Under the pieces are notes generated by a model. That model searched no databases and had not been told where the DNA came from. It saw nothing but the letters and a program-made list of their open reading frames with translations. Below, piece after piece: positions 25,714-35,346 of a DNA stretch of 64,000 bases. The DNA is from Myxococcaceae bacterium (GTDB taxonomy: Bacteria; Myxococcota_A; Polyangia; Polyangiales; Ga0077539): contig SCUS01000102.1 in NCBI GenBank assembly GCA_004297725.1, forward strand, positions 83,901 through 147,900, in the 5' to 3' direction. Each line of letters opens with the position of its first letter. Position 1 is the stretch's first letter. Made by a program: the position numbers and the translations under genes.

Positions 25714-28026
25714 GTGAGCGAGAGTGGTTCGAGGGCGACGATGTCTCCCGATGCCCAGAGCCAGCCGATGGAGCAGCTCCGGCAGCTCTGGAAGCATCGG
25801 TGGATCGTCATTTCCAGCGTGGCCCTGGCGCTATGCCTCGACGCCCTGTGGGTGCTCCGCCAGCCGAAGGTCTACGCCGCGACGGCGGTGCTGCAGTTCG
25901 AGCCCAACCCCCCCCGGCCGCTGGGACGCCAGGTCGAGGACCTCGACTCCTCGGGCGTCGGTTCGTACTGGAACATCCGGGAGTATTACGAGACCCAGTA
26001 TCGCGTGGTGAAGAGCCGCAGCGTGGCGGAGGGCGTCGTGCGCCGCCTCGGCCTGCAGCACGATCCTGACTTCATGGGCGTCGCCGCGTCGCGCCGGTCG
26101 AGCTTCCGCTCGGTGTCCGTGGCGCAGGCGGCGATGATGCTGGTGGGCCGCATCCGGGTCGAGCCGGTGAAGGAGAGCCGGCTCATGAACATCGTGGTGG
26201 AGGATCACTCTCCCCGCCGCGCGCAGCTCCTGGCCAACACCCTCGTCGACGTCTACGTGCAGCGAAACCTCGACCACCGCCTCGGCAGCACCCGCGACGC
26301 CGTGCGCTGGCTGAGCAACCAGCTCGACGAGCTCCGGGAGAACCTCTCCCGCGCCGAGGACTCGCTGCAGACCTTCCGTCGCGAGCACAACATCGTCTCC
26401 GAGAACTTCATCGACCAGCGCAACATCCTGGGCAACCGCATCTCCCAGCTCTCCGAGGCCTTCACCCAGGCGCAGACCCGGCGCTTCGCCCTCGCGGCCC
26501 GCACCGCCGAGGTGCTGCGCGCCGAGCGCGACGTGCTGCGCTCGCTCCAGGCCGTCTCCAGCGGCATGGCCATCGACGCCCCGCTGGCCGAGCGCGTCCG
26601 CTGGCGCGACCAGGTCGGCGTCGCGATGTCGCAGCTCACGGCGCCGGAGTTCCTGACCTCGACGGTGCTCACCTCGATGCGCACGCAGTTCGAGATTGCG
26701 CTGCGCGAGGAGTCCACGTCGGAGATCCGCTACCTCCAGCAGTCGCTCGAGCTCCGCGGCGCCCGGGCGCGCACCAACTCCGTGGTGAGCCTCTTCCGCG
26801 CCGAGGTGGCCAACATCCGCGGCGCCACCGAGGCCGAGCTGCGCGGCGTGCAGCGCTCGGAGAACAGCGTCCGCGCCGAGCTGCTGATCGCCCAGCGCCA
26901 GGCCGTCGAGCTCAACCAGCAGGAGATGATGTACTCGCGCCTCGCCCGGGAGCGCGAGAACCACTCCAAGATCTACGGCATCGTGCTGGAGCGCACCACC
27001 GAGGGCAACCTCATGCGCGACCTCCAGGTCAACAACATGAGCGTGCTGGAGTACGCCCTGCTCCCGGCGGTGCCGATCAAGCCCCGGGTGCCGCTCTCGC
27101 TCGCCGTGGGCGGCATCGCGGGCGTGATGCTCGGCCTCCTGGGCGCCGTGCTCGCCGTGCTCGCCGACCGCACCGTGCGCTCTCGCGCCGACGTCGAGGA
27201 GGGGCTGCGCACGCCGGTGCTCGGCTTCCTCCCGATGGTCACCGGGCGGGGGATGCGCAACCAGTACAAGTACCGCTACGGCGACGTGCAGCCGCAGGAG
27301 GGCCCGGTCGAAAACCTCGACCTCGTGGTGCACTCGCACCCGACCTCGATGATCGCCGAGCTCGCGCGCGGCATCCGCACCAACCTGCTCTTCATGTCCC
27401 CGGACACGCCCTTCCAGACGCTGATGGTGACCAGCGCGTCGCCGCGCGAGGGCAAGACCTTCACGGCGGTGAGCCTCGCCATCTCGCTGGCCCAGAGCGG
27501 CAAGCGGGTGCTGCTGGTCGACGCCGACCTGCGGCGCCCCCGCATCCACAAGGTCTTCAAGGTGCGCCCCCCGGTGGGCCTCACCAGCGTCCTCATCGGC
27601 GAGGCCACCGCCGACGAGGCGCTCATCGAGACCGAGGTGCCCAACCTCTCGCTGCTCCCCTGCGGCCCCATCCCCCCGAACCCCGCGGAGCTGCTGCACA
27701 GCCAGAAGGCGAGCGAGCTCATGGTCTACCTGCGCACGCAGTTCGACCGCATCGTGTTCGACTCTCCCCCCATCACCGCGGTCACCGACGCCCTCGCGCT
27801 CGGCCCGCAGCTCGACGGCGTGGTGCTCGTGGTGCGCGTGCGCCAGACCCGGCGCGACCAGGCCGCGGGGGTGCTCCGTCAGCTCCGCGCGCTCGGCAGC
27901 AAGGTCGTCGGCGTGGTCGTCAACGGCATCCAGCCCAACGACGACTCGCCCTCGTACTACTACGCCGGGCAGTACGACTACTCGCCGCACCCCACCGAAC
28001 CCCCGGCCGCCCGACCCGACGCCTGA
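25714..28026 (+). CDS. Polysaccharide co-polymerase / BY-type tyrosine autokinase (Wzc-like)
   Basis: 770 residues. A Wzz-type domain lies between helix 1 (about 29-48) and helix 2 (about 459-485), with coiled coil between. The C-terminal kinase has Walker A ASPREGKT (575-582), Walker A' LLVDADLRRP (600-609) and Walker B IVFDSPP (680-686). It ends in a Tyr cluster (Tyr748-750, 754, 756), the autophosphorylation site of the family. It sets glycan chain length and export. It starts with GTG behind a GGAG ribosome site. Confidence 0.93.
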   Translation: MSESGSRATMSPDAQSQPMEQLRQLWKHRWIVISSVALALCLDALWVLRQPKVYAATAVLQFEPNPPRPLGRQVEDLDSSGVGSYWNIREYYETQYRVVKSRSVAEGVVRRLGLQHDPDFMGVAASRRSSFRSVSVAQAAMMLVGRIRVEPVKESRLMNIVVEDHSPRRAQLLANTLVDVYVQRNLDHRLGSTRDAVRWLSNQLDELRENLSRAEDSLQTFRREHNIVSENFIDQRNILGNRISQLSEAFTQAQTRRFALAARTAEVLRAERDVLRSLQAVSSGMAIDAPLAERVRWRDQVGVAMSQLTAPEFLTSTVLTSMRTQFEIALREESTSEIRYLQQSLELRGARARTNSVVSLFRAEVANIRGATEAELRGVQRSENSVRAELLIAQRQAVELNQQEMMYSRLARERENHSKIYGIVLERTTEGNLMRDLQVNNMSVLEYALLPAVPIKPRVPLSLAVGGIAGVMLGLLGAVLAVLADRTVRSRADVEEGLRTPVLGFLPMVTGRGMRNQYKYRYGDVQPQEGPVENLDLVVHSHPTSMIAELARGIRTNLLFMSPDTPFQTLMVTSASPREGKTFTAVSLAISLAQSGKRVLLVDADLRRPRIHKVFKVRPPVGLTSVLIGEATADEALIETEVPNLSLLPCGPIPPNPAELLHSQKASELMVYLRTQFDRIVFDSPPITAVTDALALGPQLDGVVLVVRVRQTRRDQAAGVLRQLRALGSKVVGVVVNGIQPNDDSPSYYYAGQYDYSPHPTEPPAARPDA

Positions 28027-28032
28027 TAGGGC

Positions 28033-28656
28033 TCAGCGGAAGTCGAAGGAGGCGACCAGGTCGTCGAAGGCCGGCGCCGCACCAGCGAGGGTCGATCGAG
28101 GCCCGGTGAGCTTGAAGAACCACGGCCCGTTGGGGGTCTCGACGATCGCCGCGAGCAGCGCGTAGTTGTCCCTGGCGGGCTCCGGGGCCGAGCCGGGAGT
28201 CCCCATGCCGCCTCCGGCGAAGCGCCCCTGGACCCGGGTGATGGTCACGTTGAGCCCGTGCACGGTGCGGGTCTCTCGCGTGGCGACCGAGGCGCTCGGT
28301 CGGCCGTCGGGCTGCGTGAACTGCCCGTACCAGCGCGACAGGTTGTTCTCGATCGAGCCTCCCATGCCGGCGCCGAACCAGAACACCGTCAGCTCGCCGT
28401 CGCCATCGGCGCCCGGGACGACGTACTGCGCCTTGCGCATCGTCGACGTGGGTGAGCCGCGGCGCCAGGAGGCCGGGTCGGTCCAGCGAAGGGTTCCGGT
28501 GTGCGGGGCGGCGTGGGGGGTCACACCCGGAACGGCGGCCGGCGTGGTCGCCGGGGCGCTGGCCTGCGCGGGAGGGGCCGGAGGTTCGGGGGCCACGTTG
28601 CGGCAGGCGGCGAGGCTGAGCAGGGCGAGGAGGGCGAGGGCGGGGTGCTGGGTCAT
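28033..28656 (-). CDS. Lipoprotein of unknown function
   Basis: 207 residues with lipobox SLAAC (Cys18), then a Pro/Ala-rich linker of about 35 residues and a sheet-rich domain (LTVFWFGAGMGGSIENNLSRW, ending FDDLVASFDF). The fold recalls small periplasmic domains of unknown role. It is convergent with the Wzc-like gene, 6 bp away, and follows the MYXO-CTERM gene on the same strand by 15 bp. Confidence 0.7.
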   Translation of the reverse strand: MTQHPALALLALLSLAACRNVAPEPPAPPAQASAPATTPAAVPGVTPHAAPHTGTLRWTDPASWRRGSPTSTMRKAQYVVPGADGDGELTVFWFGAGMGGSIENNLSRWYGQFTQPDGRPSASVATRETRTVHGLNVTITRVQGRFAGGGMGTPGSAPEPARDNYALLAAIVETPNGPWFFKLTGPRSTLAGAAPAFDDLVASFDFR

Positions 28657-28671
28657 CGTGGGGTTGGACGG

Positions 28672-29889
28672 TCAGATAGCGCGAGGGCGCCGGCGGCGCC
28701 GAAGGAAACCGACCGCGGCCACCGCGCCGAGCGCGAGGCAGCGCCCGAGGGGCGAGCGCTCGGAGCCCAAGGGCACCGCGCAGCCGCAGCCGCCGATGGG
28801 GCCCGCGCGACCGTCGAGGCGGTTCTCCCGGCCGCAGCGCCAGCCCTCGCAGACCTCCTCGGCGGGCACGTCGGCGACGCCCGCGTCGAGCGCGACGACC
28901 ACGTCGGGCGGAGGCACGGGCACGTCCACCGGGGCTTTGATCGGGACGTCCACGCCGGTGTCCTCGGGCCCGAGGTCCCGGATCCATCCCATGTCGGGGG
29001 CGGTGTCCCGGGGCACGTCGACGCCGGTGTCGAAGCCGCCTCCGTCGAGGCCCGCGTCCACGCCGCCGTCGATCTCCCGTCGGCAGGTGTTGCTGCACCC
29101 GTCGCCGGAGCGGGTGTTGCCGTCGTCGCACTCCTCGCCGCGCTCGATCATGCGGTTGCCGCACATCGCCACGGTGCCGCCACGGATCTGGAACTGCCAC
29201 AGCCCGGGCACGCCGACGTTGGAGGTGGTGCAGACGTTGAGGATGTCGCGGGAGAACGACCCGGGGAGCGCGAAGAAGTCCCGGAGGTTGCCTGCGTCGA
29301 AGCCTGCCTGGGCGGGGGTTCCTCCGAAGCCGCCGGTGCCGCCAGAGGCGTCGCCGGTGGTCCACTCGCAGCGCTCGTAGCGAAACTCCACGTCGAAGTC
29401 GCCCGGGTTGCGGGCGCGCTGGTCGGTGATCACGAGCTGGAAGGAGTTGAGCAGGTTGTCGTGGGAGGCGTAGTAGCCGACCAGGTGCCAGGTCGCGATG
29501 AAGCGCCCGGACTCGAGAAACCAGTGGACGTTGTTGCGCGCGGGCATGCCCCGGCCGCGGGTGTCCACGTCGGCCCAGAAGGGCGCGATCATCGGCTGCG
29601 AGGCGACCGGGAAGCGCACCGGGGTGTAGACCCCGAGCGCGCGGTTGAAGGTGATGTTGCCGTTGTTGTTGAGATAGAGCGCCCGGTACACGCTCCCGAA
29701 GAACCACAGCCCCTCGGGGAACTGCCGGTCCACCGTGATGATCCCGGTGGAGCCGTCGTCGTTGGGGTCGAGCGCGTTGGTGCCGAAGCCCGCCGGTCCG
29801 CCGAGGCCTCGAATCAGCGGGATCGCGCCCGCCGGGGTCGAGGCGAGCGAGAGCGCGAGGCCCACGAGAGGTAGGCGAAGGAGGTTCAT
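28672..29889 (-). CDS. Secreted nidogen-like protein with DUF4215 and MYXO-CTERM-like tail
   Basis: 405 residues. Signal peptide to about 22 (STPAGA). Residues about 60-215 form a NIDO-like domain (ALYLNNNGNITFN, PFWADVDTRG, NSFQLVITDQ). A DUF4215 Cys loop is at 243-270 (GEECDDGNTRSGDGCSNTC). After a Pro/Asp-rich stretch it ends with GGCGC, a hydrophobic helix and RRRRRP, the layout of MYXO-CTERM sorting signals handled by myxosortase. It is probably anchored at the cell surface. Confidence 0.85.
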   Translation of the reverse strand: MNLLRLPLVGLALSLASTPAGAIPLIRGLGGPAGFGTNALDPNDDGSTGIITVDRQFPEGLWFFGSVYRALYLNNNGNITFNRALGVYTPVRFPVASQPMIAPFWADVDTRGRGMPARNNVHWFLESGRFIATWHLVGYYASHDNLLNSFQLVITDQRARNPGDFDVEFRYERCEWTTGDASGGTGGFGGTPAQAGFDAGNLRDFFALPGSFSRDILNVCTTSNVGVPGLWQFQIRGGTVAMCGNRMIERGEECDDGNTRSGDGCSNTCRREIDGGVDAGLDGGGFDTGVDVPRDTAPDMGWIRDLGPEDTGVDVPIKAPVDVPVPPPDVVVALDAGVADVPAEEVCEGWRCGRENRLDGRAGPIGGCGCAVPLGSERSPLGRCLALGAVAAVGFLRRRRRPRAI

Positions 29890-30009
29890 GGCGGCGATCC
29901 TGCTACGGCCGGGCTCCGGCTGTCGAACGCGGGTCCGGCGCCGCGCTGCGCCGCGCCGCGATGGCCCGTATTGCACCGACTCGCCCCGTGCGCGTAGACA
30001 GGGGGCCCT

Positions 30010-32568
30010 ATGCCGTACCGCCCTTCCGAGATCGAGCCGCTCTGGCAGGACCACTGGGAGAAGCACGACAGCTACGTCGCGCGCATCGTCCCGGGGCAGC
30101 CGAAGTTCTATGCGCTGGACATGTTCCCGTACCCGAGCGGGAAGGGCCTCCACGTGGGGCACCCCGCGGGCTACACGGCCAGCGACGTGGTGTGCCGCTT
30201 CAAGCGCGCCCGCGGCTTCAACGTGCTGCACCCCATCGGCTACGACTCCTTCGGGCTCCCCGCCGAGCAGCGCGCCATCGACGAGGGCATCGCCCCGCAG
30301 GTGTCCACCGCGGAGGCCATCGAGACCTTCCGACGCCAGTTGAAGCGCCTCGGCTACTCCTATGACTGGTCGCGGGAGATCTCCACCTGCGACCCGGCCT
30401 ACTACAAGTGGACCCAGTGGATCTTCACCCGCCTCTACGCGAAGCGCATCGCGTACGTGGGCGAAGGGTTCGTCAACTGGTGCCCCGAGCTGGGCACGGT
30501 GCTCGCCAACGACGAGGTCATCGACGGCAAGAGCGAGCGCGGCAACCACCCCGTCGAGCGCAAGCGCATGTCGCAGTGGATGCTGCGCATCTCGGCCTAC
30601 GCCGACCGGCTGCTCTCGGGCCTCGACACCATCGACTGGCCCGAGGCCACCAAGACCGCGCAGCGAGAGTGGATCGGCCGCTCCGAGGGGGCCTTCGTCG
30701 ACTTCGCGGTGGAGGGATCGAGCGAGAAGGTCACGGTCTTCACCACGCGCCCCGACACGCTCTTCGGCGCGACCTACCTGGTGCTCGCCCCGGAGCACTC
30801 GATGGTCGACGGCTTCACCACCGAGGCGCAGCGCGAGGCCGTCGCGGCCTACCAGAAGCGCACCGCGGGGCGCAGCGAGCGCGACCGCCAGGCGAGCAAG
30901 GAGAAGACCGGCGTCGACACCGGTGCGAGGGCCATCAACCCGGCGACCGGCAAGACCATCCCGGTGTGGATCGCGGACTACGTCATCGCTGGCTACGGCA
31001 CCGGCGCGATCATGGCGGTGCCGGGTCACGACGAGCGCGACTGGGAGTTCGCGAAGGCGATGGGGTTACCCATCGTCGAGGTGATCTCCGGCGGCGACGT
31101 GGCGAAGGCCGCGTATGCGGGCGACGGGGTCATGGTGAACAGCGGGCCCTTCGACGGGACGGCCACGGCGGGCGGCGAGGCGATCCGGAAGGTGACCGCG
31201 TGGCTCGCGGAGAAGGGCTGCGCCAGGGCGACGGTGAACTTCAAGATCCGCGACTGGACCTTCGCGCGGCAGCGCTACTGGGGAGAGCCCATCCCGGTGC
31301 TGAAGGACGGCGAGCAGGTGGTGCGCGCGCTCACGCTCGACGAGCTCCCGCTGGAGCTGCCTCCGGTGGCCGACTACGCCCCCACCGGCACCGGCGAGTC
31401 GCCGCTCGCTCGCGCGGTGAACTGGCTCGACGTGGACGATCCCGTCACGGGCCGACACCTGCGACGCGAGGTCGACACCATGCCCGGCTCGGCGGGGTCG
31501 AGCTGGTACTTCCTGCGGTATTGCGATCCGCACAACGACCAGGAGTTCTGCTCTCGCGAGGCCAGCGACTACTGGATGCCCGTCGACCTCTACGTGGGCG
31601 GCGCGGAGCACCGGGTGGGGCACCTGCTGTACTCGCGCATGTGGCAGAAGGCCCTCTTCGACGAGGGCTTCGTGCGCGACGAGGAGCCCTTCGCCAAGCT
31701 GCGCCACCAGGGGATGGTGCTCGCGAGGACCTTCTACATCGCCGGGGAGAGCGGGAAGTTCAACCACCTGACGATCCCCGAGAGCGTGGTGAAGGACGAC
31801 GACCGGACGGCCCTCATCCGGGCGGCCGGGCACGACGAGCCGGTGGCCGCGGAGGTGCGCTGGGAGAAGATGTCCAAGCGCAAGGGCAACGTGGTGAACC
31901 CCGACGACATCATCGACCTGTACGGGGTCGACTCGCTGCGGGTGTACCTGTGTTTCCTCACTCCGCTGGAGAGCGACAAGCCCTGGCAGACGAGCCAGCT
32001 CGAGGCGCAGCACGACTGGCTGAAGCGCGTCTGGCGGCTCTTCTTCGAGGGCGACGACGACAGCCCCCGGGCGCAGGACGTCGCCCCGACGCCCGATGAG
32101 CTCAAGCTGCTGCACCGCGCGGTGGACAAGGTCACCCGCGACATCGAGGCGCTCAGCCTGAACACGGCCATCTCCGCGCTGCACGTCGCCACGCGAGACC
32201 TCGCCCGCATGGGCACCCGCTCTCGGGAGGTGCTCGCCCCGCTGGCGCAGCTCGTGGCGCCCTTCGCGCCGCACCTCGCGGAGACCCTCTGGACGCGAGG
32301 CGCGGGCAAGCCCGTGACGCCGGGTGGCGTGGCCTACGAGCCCTGGCCGGTGGCCGAGGCGAAGTGGCTGGTCGACGACACGGTCACCATCGGCGTGCAG
32401 GTCAACGGCAAGACCGCGGGCACCATCGAGCTGGCGCTGGACGCCGACGAGGAGACCGCCGTCGCGGCGGCGAAGGCGCTGGATTCCGTGGGTCGGCAGC
32501 TCGCCGGGAAGAGCGTCGCCAAGGTGATCTACAAGGCAGGGAAGATCCTCAACCTCATCGCGAAGTGA
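30010..32568 (+). CDS. leuS: Leucyl-tRNA synthetase
   Basis: 852 residues, near the family length of about 860. It charges tRNA-Leu. The HIGH-like motif is HVGH at 48-51 (YPSGKGLHVGHPAGYTASD region), the editing domain holds TRPDTLFGATYLVLAPEH, and the second signature KMSKR is at 620-624. The C-terminal anticodon-binding part ends with KVIYKAGKILNLIAK. A hairpin follows 7 bases after the stop. It is divergent from the MYXO-CTERM gene. Confidence 0.97.
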   Translation: MPYRPSEIEPLWQDHWEKHDSYVARIVPGQPKFYALDMFPYPSGKGLHVGHPAGYTASDVVCRFKRARGFNVLHPIGYDSFGLPAEQRAIDEGIAPQVSTAEAIETFRRQLKRLGYSYDWSREISTCDPAYYKWTQWIFTRLYAKRIAYVGEGFVNWCPELGTVLANDEVIDGKSERGNHPVERKRMSQWMLRISAYADRLLSGLDTIDWPEATKTAQREWIGRSEGAFVDFAVEGSSEKVTVFTTRPDTLFGATYLVLAPEHSMVDGFTTEAQREAVAAYQKRTAGRSERDRQASKEKTGVDTGARAINPATGKTIPVWIADYVIAGYGTGAIMAVPGHDERDWEFAKAMGLPIVEVISGGDVAKAAYAGDGVMVNSGPFDGTATAGGEAIRKVTAWLAEKGCARATVNFKIRDWTFARQRYWGEPIPVLKDGEQVVRALTLDELPLELPPVADYAPTGTGESPLARAVNWLDVDDPVTGRHLRREVDTMPGSAGSSWYFLRYCDPHNDQEFCSREASDYWMPVDLYVGGAEHRVGHLLYSRMWQKALFDEGFVRDEEPFAKLRHQGMVLARTFYIAGESGKFNHLTIPESVVKDDDRTALIRAAGHDEPVAAEVRWEKMSKRKGNVVNPDDIIDLYGVDSLRVYLCFLTPLESDKPWQTSQLEAQHDWLKRVWRLFFEGDDDSPRAQDVAPTPDELKLLHRAVDKVTRDIEALSLNTAISALHVATRDLARMGTRSREVLAPLAQLVAPFAPHLAETLWTRGAGKPVTPGGVAYEPWPVAEAKWLVDDTVTIGVQVNGKTAGTIELALDADEETAVAAAKALDSVGRQLAGKSVAKVIYKAGKILNLIAK

Positions 32569-32574
32569 AGTGTG

Positions 32575-32595
32575 CGGGGGGGCCCGAGCCCCCCG
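32575..32595. terminator. Bidirectional terminator hairpin
   Basis: CGGGGGG (32575-32581) pairs with CCCCCCG (32589-32595) around a 7-base loop in the 36-bp gap between leuS and the convergent zinc-ribbon gene. Position and strength fit a shared terminator; there is no U-run. Confidence 0.5.
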
Positions 32596-32604
32596 GCGCG
32601 CGGC

Positions 32605-33249
32605 TCAGGCGATGGGCGGCCAGATCGAGCTGACGCCCGGGTCTTCCGGCAGGAAGACCACCCACAGCGGCTCTCCCGGCTGGCGCAGCGCGTTCACGAT
32701 GTCCCAGCCCTTGGTCGAGCCGCCGAGGGCCTGGCCGTTCACGTAGAACACGTACTCGATGCGGTAGGGGCTGCGGCCGTTGATGATCTCGCTGTGGTCC
32801 TGCCGGACGCCGACGAGCTGACCCTCGGCGACGAGGCCGCGGGTGAGCGCGTCGATCTGCCGCAGCGCCGACTTGCGCGAGCCCGAGCGGAGCCCCCAGC
32901 CGATGCTGCCGAAGAGCGCGCCGAAGGCGAAGAACGAGAGGCCCAGCGGCAAGAGCACGAAGCACAGCCCGAGGCCGATCGCCGCGAACACCGCCCCGAG
33001 GGACGCGAAGATGGTGCCGACGATGGCGCCGACGTTCTTCGAAAACAGCAGCTCTCGCGTGTAGCGCTCGGGCAGCCGACGAGGGCCGGGCGGGGGCGCC
33101 GCCGCGCGCGTCGGGCCGGGCGGGGCGGGCAGCGCGCCGCCGCAGTTGCCGCACTCGACGGCGACCATCCCCGCGGGCCAGTGGTGCTTGCACCACGGGC
33201 AGGTCACCCCCGCAGCGCCAGGCGCCGCAAACATCCCATGCTGCATCAT
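32605..33249 (-). CDS. Zinc-ribbon membrane protein
   Basis: 214 residues with a GGAGG ribosome site five bases before ATG 33249. A zinc ribbon is shown by CPWC and CGNC (residues about 17-36). One or two hydrophobic helices follow (about 75-115), then a soluble domain (SEIINGRSPYRIEYVFYVNG) resembling DUF3592-type domains of uncertain role. It ends VSSIWPPIA. It lies upstream of, but not obviously with, the two-component genes. Function unknown. Confidence 0.7.
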   Translation of the reverse strand: MMQHGMFAAPGAAGVTCPWCKHHWPAGMVAVECGNCGGALPAPPGPTRAAAPPPGPRRLPERYTRELLFSKNVGAIVGTIFASLGAVFAAIGLGLCFVLLPLGLSFFAFGALFGSIGWGLRSGSRKSALRQIDALTRGLVAEGQLVGVRQDHSEIINGRSPYRIEYVFYVNGQALGGSTKGWDIVNALRQPGEPLWVVFLPEDPGVSSIWPPIA

Positions 33250-33307
33250 CGCGACCTCCGAGCTCCCGCGTACACCATCGGGCGGCCCCGGGCCAACGGG
33301 CGCCGCG

Positions 33308-34660
33308 TCAGTCGCTCCGTCGGCCGCACGGAAGCTCGATGCCCACGGTGGTCCCTCTCGCCGAGGGGAGCAGCCTCGCCTCGCCGCCGTGCTTGAGGGC
33401 CACATCGGCCACGAAGGCCAGCCCCAGGCCCGTCTGCGACCCCGGCGTCGAGCCCCGGTAGAAGGGCTCGAACACCTTCGCCCGCTCCTCCTCCGGGATG
33501 CCCGGGCCCTCGTCGTGGACCACCAGCCGACACGCCCCATCGCCGCCTCGGGCGCTGATCTCCACGCGGCTCCCCGACGGGGCGAAGCGGATCGAGTTGT
33601 CCACGAGGTTCTCCAGCGCCTGCGAGACCAGCAGCGGATCGCACCGGCACGGCACCGTCGCGTCGCCCTCCACGACGAGGCTGATCCCCGCGGCGTCGGC
33701 GGCGGTCGACAGGCGCTCGACGACGTCGCGCAGCAGCGAGCGCAGGTCGACGTCCTGCAGATCGATCGGCTGCGAGCGGAGGCTCTCGAAGTCCAGCAGC
33801 TTGCGGGCGAGCAGCGTCAGGCGCTCGGTCTCCTTGCGCGCCATCTCCAGGGCCTCGCGGAGCTGACCCACGTCGCGAGGGCGCCGCAGCGCCAGGTCGA
33901 TCTCGGTGCGCAGCACCGCGAGCGGGGTGCGTAGCTGGTGCGCCGCGTTGGCCAGGAAGCGCTCGTGGGCGAGCCGCTGCTCGTGGAGAAAGCGCGCGGC
34001 GTCGGTGAGCGCCCGGCCCAGCGTGGCGAGCTCGTCGGCGCCCTCGGCGCGGTGTTCGGGCGGAGGCGCGGCGCCGCCGATCGAGGGCACGAAGCCGATG
34101 AGGTCGGTCACCCGCCGGGCGAGGCTGCGCGCCTGCGCATAGAGCACGAAGGCCAGCAGGAGCGTGATGCCAGCGACGGTCCCTCCGATGGCCTGGTAGA
34201 ACGAGCGCATGGTGGCCTCGACCGGGTCGAGCGAGGCCACGAGGTGCAGGGTGTAGAGCCCGTCCCCGGGGCGGGCCACGCCCAGGGTCAGCGTGCGGCG
34301 GCGGGAGTCCGGCGACTCCAGCCGGGGGTGGCCGGGGCCCGTCGCGCGCGGCACCGGCGTCGGAGAGCGACCCTCCGGCACGGTCATGACCACCCGGCCC
34401 AGCGGGTCGATGAGGGAGGTCTCCGGCGCGAAGGCCATCACCTCCGCCGCCAGCGCCGAGCGCGGCATGTGGACGTGCGGTCGGCCGTCGGGCCCGTCGA
34501 AGAGGCTGACCGACTCCACCGCCGCCTGCGCCAGGAGCCGGCGGTCGACGTCCTGCACCAGCGAGCGGCGGAAGAGCCCGCCCGCGATGGTCACCGAGCA
34601 GAGCAGGCCCGCGAGCGGCAGCACCACGCCGAGCCCGAGGATGCGGGGGACGAGCTTCAT
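33308..34660 (-). CDS. Sensor histidine kinase of metal-efflux operon
   Basis: 450 residues. Membrane helices are at about 7-29 and 158-175, so residues about 30-157 form a periplasmic sensor. HAMP-like linker, then the H-box with His241 (AAHQLRTPLAVLRTEI), N-box ENLVDNSIRFA, and GPGIPEEER and GLGLAFV of the ATPase part, all intact. It overlaps the response regulator gene by 4 bp and closes the operon of the RND pump, as CzcS/CusS kinases do. The metal sensed cannot be read from the sensor domain, which has no obvious Cys. Confidence 0.88.
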   Translation of the reverse strand: MKLVPRILGLGVVLPLAGLLCSVTIAGGLFRRSLVQDVDRRLLAQAAVESVSLFDGPDGRPHVHMPRSALAAEVMAFAPETSLIDPLGRVVMTVPEGRSPTPVPRATGPGHPRLESPDSRRRTLTLGVARPGDGLYTLHLVASLDPVEATMRSFYQAIGGTVAGITLLLAFVLYAQARSLARRVTDLIGFVPSIGGAAPPPEHRAEGADELATLGRALTDAARFLHEQRLAHERFLANAAHQLRTPLAVLRTEIDLALRRPRDVGQLREALEMARKETERLTLLARKLLDFESLRSQPIDLQDVDLRSLLRDVVERLSTAADAAGISLVVEGDATVPCRCDPLLVSQALENLVDNSIRFAPSGSRVEISARGGDGACRLVVHDEGPGIPEEERAKVFEPFYRGSTPGSQTGLGLAFVADVALKHGGEARLLPSARGTTVGIELPCGRRSD

Positions 34661-35346
34661 CGCTCCGGCGACGGAGCCACGAGGAGCCGGTATCCGCTGC
34701 CCCGGACCGTGGCGATGGACACCCGCCGGGCGCCCGCGGTCTCGAGCTTCAATCGAAGGTAGCCGACGTACACGTCGACCACGTTGGCGTCGCCCTCGTA
34801 GTGGGCGCCCCACACCTTGGAGAGCAGCTCGCTGCGGGTGCGGATGTCCCCGGGGCGCTCGGCGAAGGCGCTCAGCAGCTGAAACTCCCGGCTGGTGAGC
34901 TCGACCGCGCCGGACGGCCCGATGAGCTGCCGGCGCGCCCGCTGAAACTGCAGGTCCCCCAGCGCCGTGGCGCCGGTCGCCCCCGCGGAGGCCCGCCGGT
35001 GAAGGGCCTCGAGGCGGGCGATGAGCTCCTCGAAGTCGAAGGGCTTCACCAGGAAGTCATCGGCGCCGGTACGGAGCGCGAGCACCTTCTCGCCGGATGA
35101 TCCTCGCGCGGTGAGCATCAGCACCGGGGTCGAGAGACCCTCGGCGCGCCAGGTGCGCAGCAGCGTGATGCCGTCGGCGTCGGGCAGCCCCCAGTCCAGG
35201 ATGATCACGTCGTAGTCGGCGTACCGCACGCTCTCCGTCGCCCTCGCGGCGGAGTCGCAGGTGTCCACCGTGTGGCCCTCCTCGGTGAGCCCGCGCCGGA
35301 GAAGTTGGCTCATGCGCGGCTCGTCCTCGATGACCAGCACCTTCAC
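34657..35346 (-). CDS. OmpR/PhoB-type response regulator
   Basis: 229 residues from a GTG that overlaps the pump stop by 4 bp. Receiver: acidic pair near residue 8, phospho-acceptor Asp51 (LDWGLPDADG) and Lys101 (VKPFDFEE). The C-terminal winged helix begins at LTSREFQLLSAFAERPG and continues to VRGSGYRLL, the OmpR pattern. It likely activates the operon that contains it, for example through the AGAACC/GGTTCT inverted repeat upstream of the adaptor gene. Confidence 0.92.
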   Translation of the reverse strand: MKVLVIEDEPRMSQLLRRGLTEEGHTVDTCDSAARATESVRYADYDVIILDWGLPDADGITLLRTWRAEGLSTPVLMLTARGSSGEKVLALRTGADDFLVKPFDFEELIARLEALHRRASAGATGATALGDLQFQRARRQLIGPSGAVELTSREFQLLSAFAERPGDIRTRSELLSKVWGAHYEGDANVVDVYVGYLRLKLETAGARRVSIATVRGSGYRLLVAPSPER

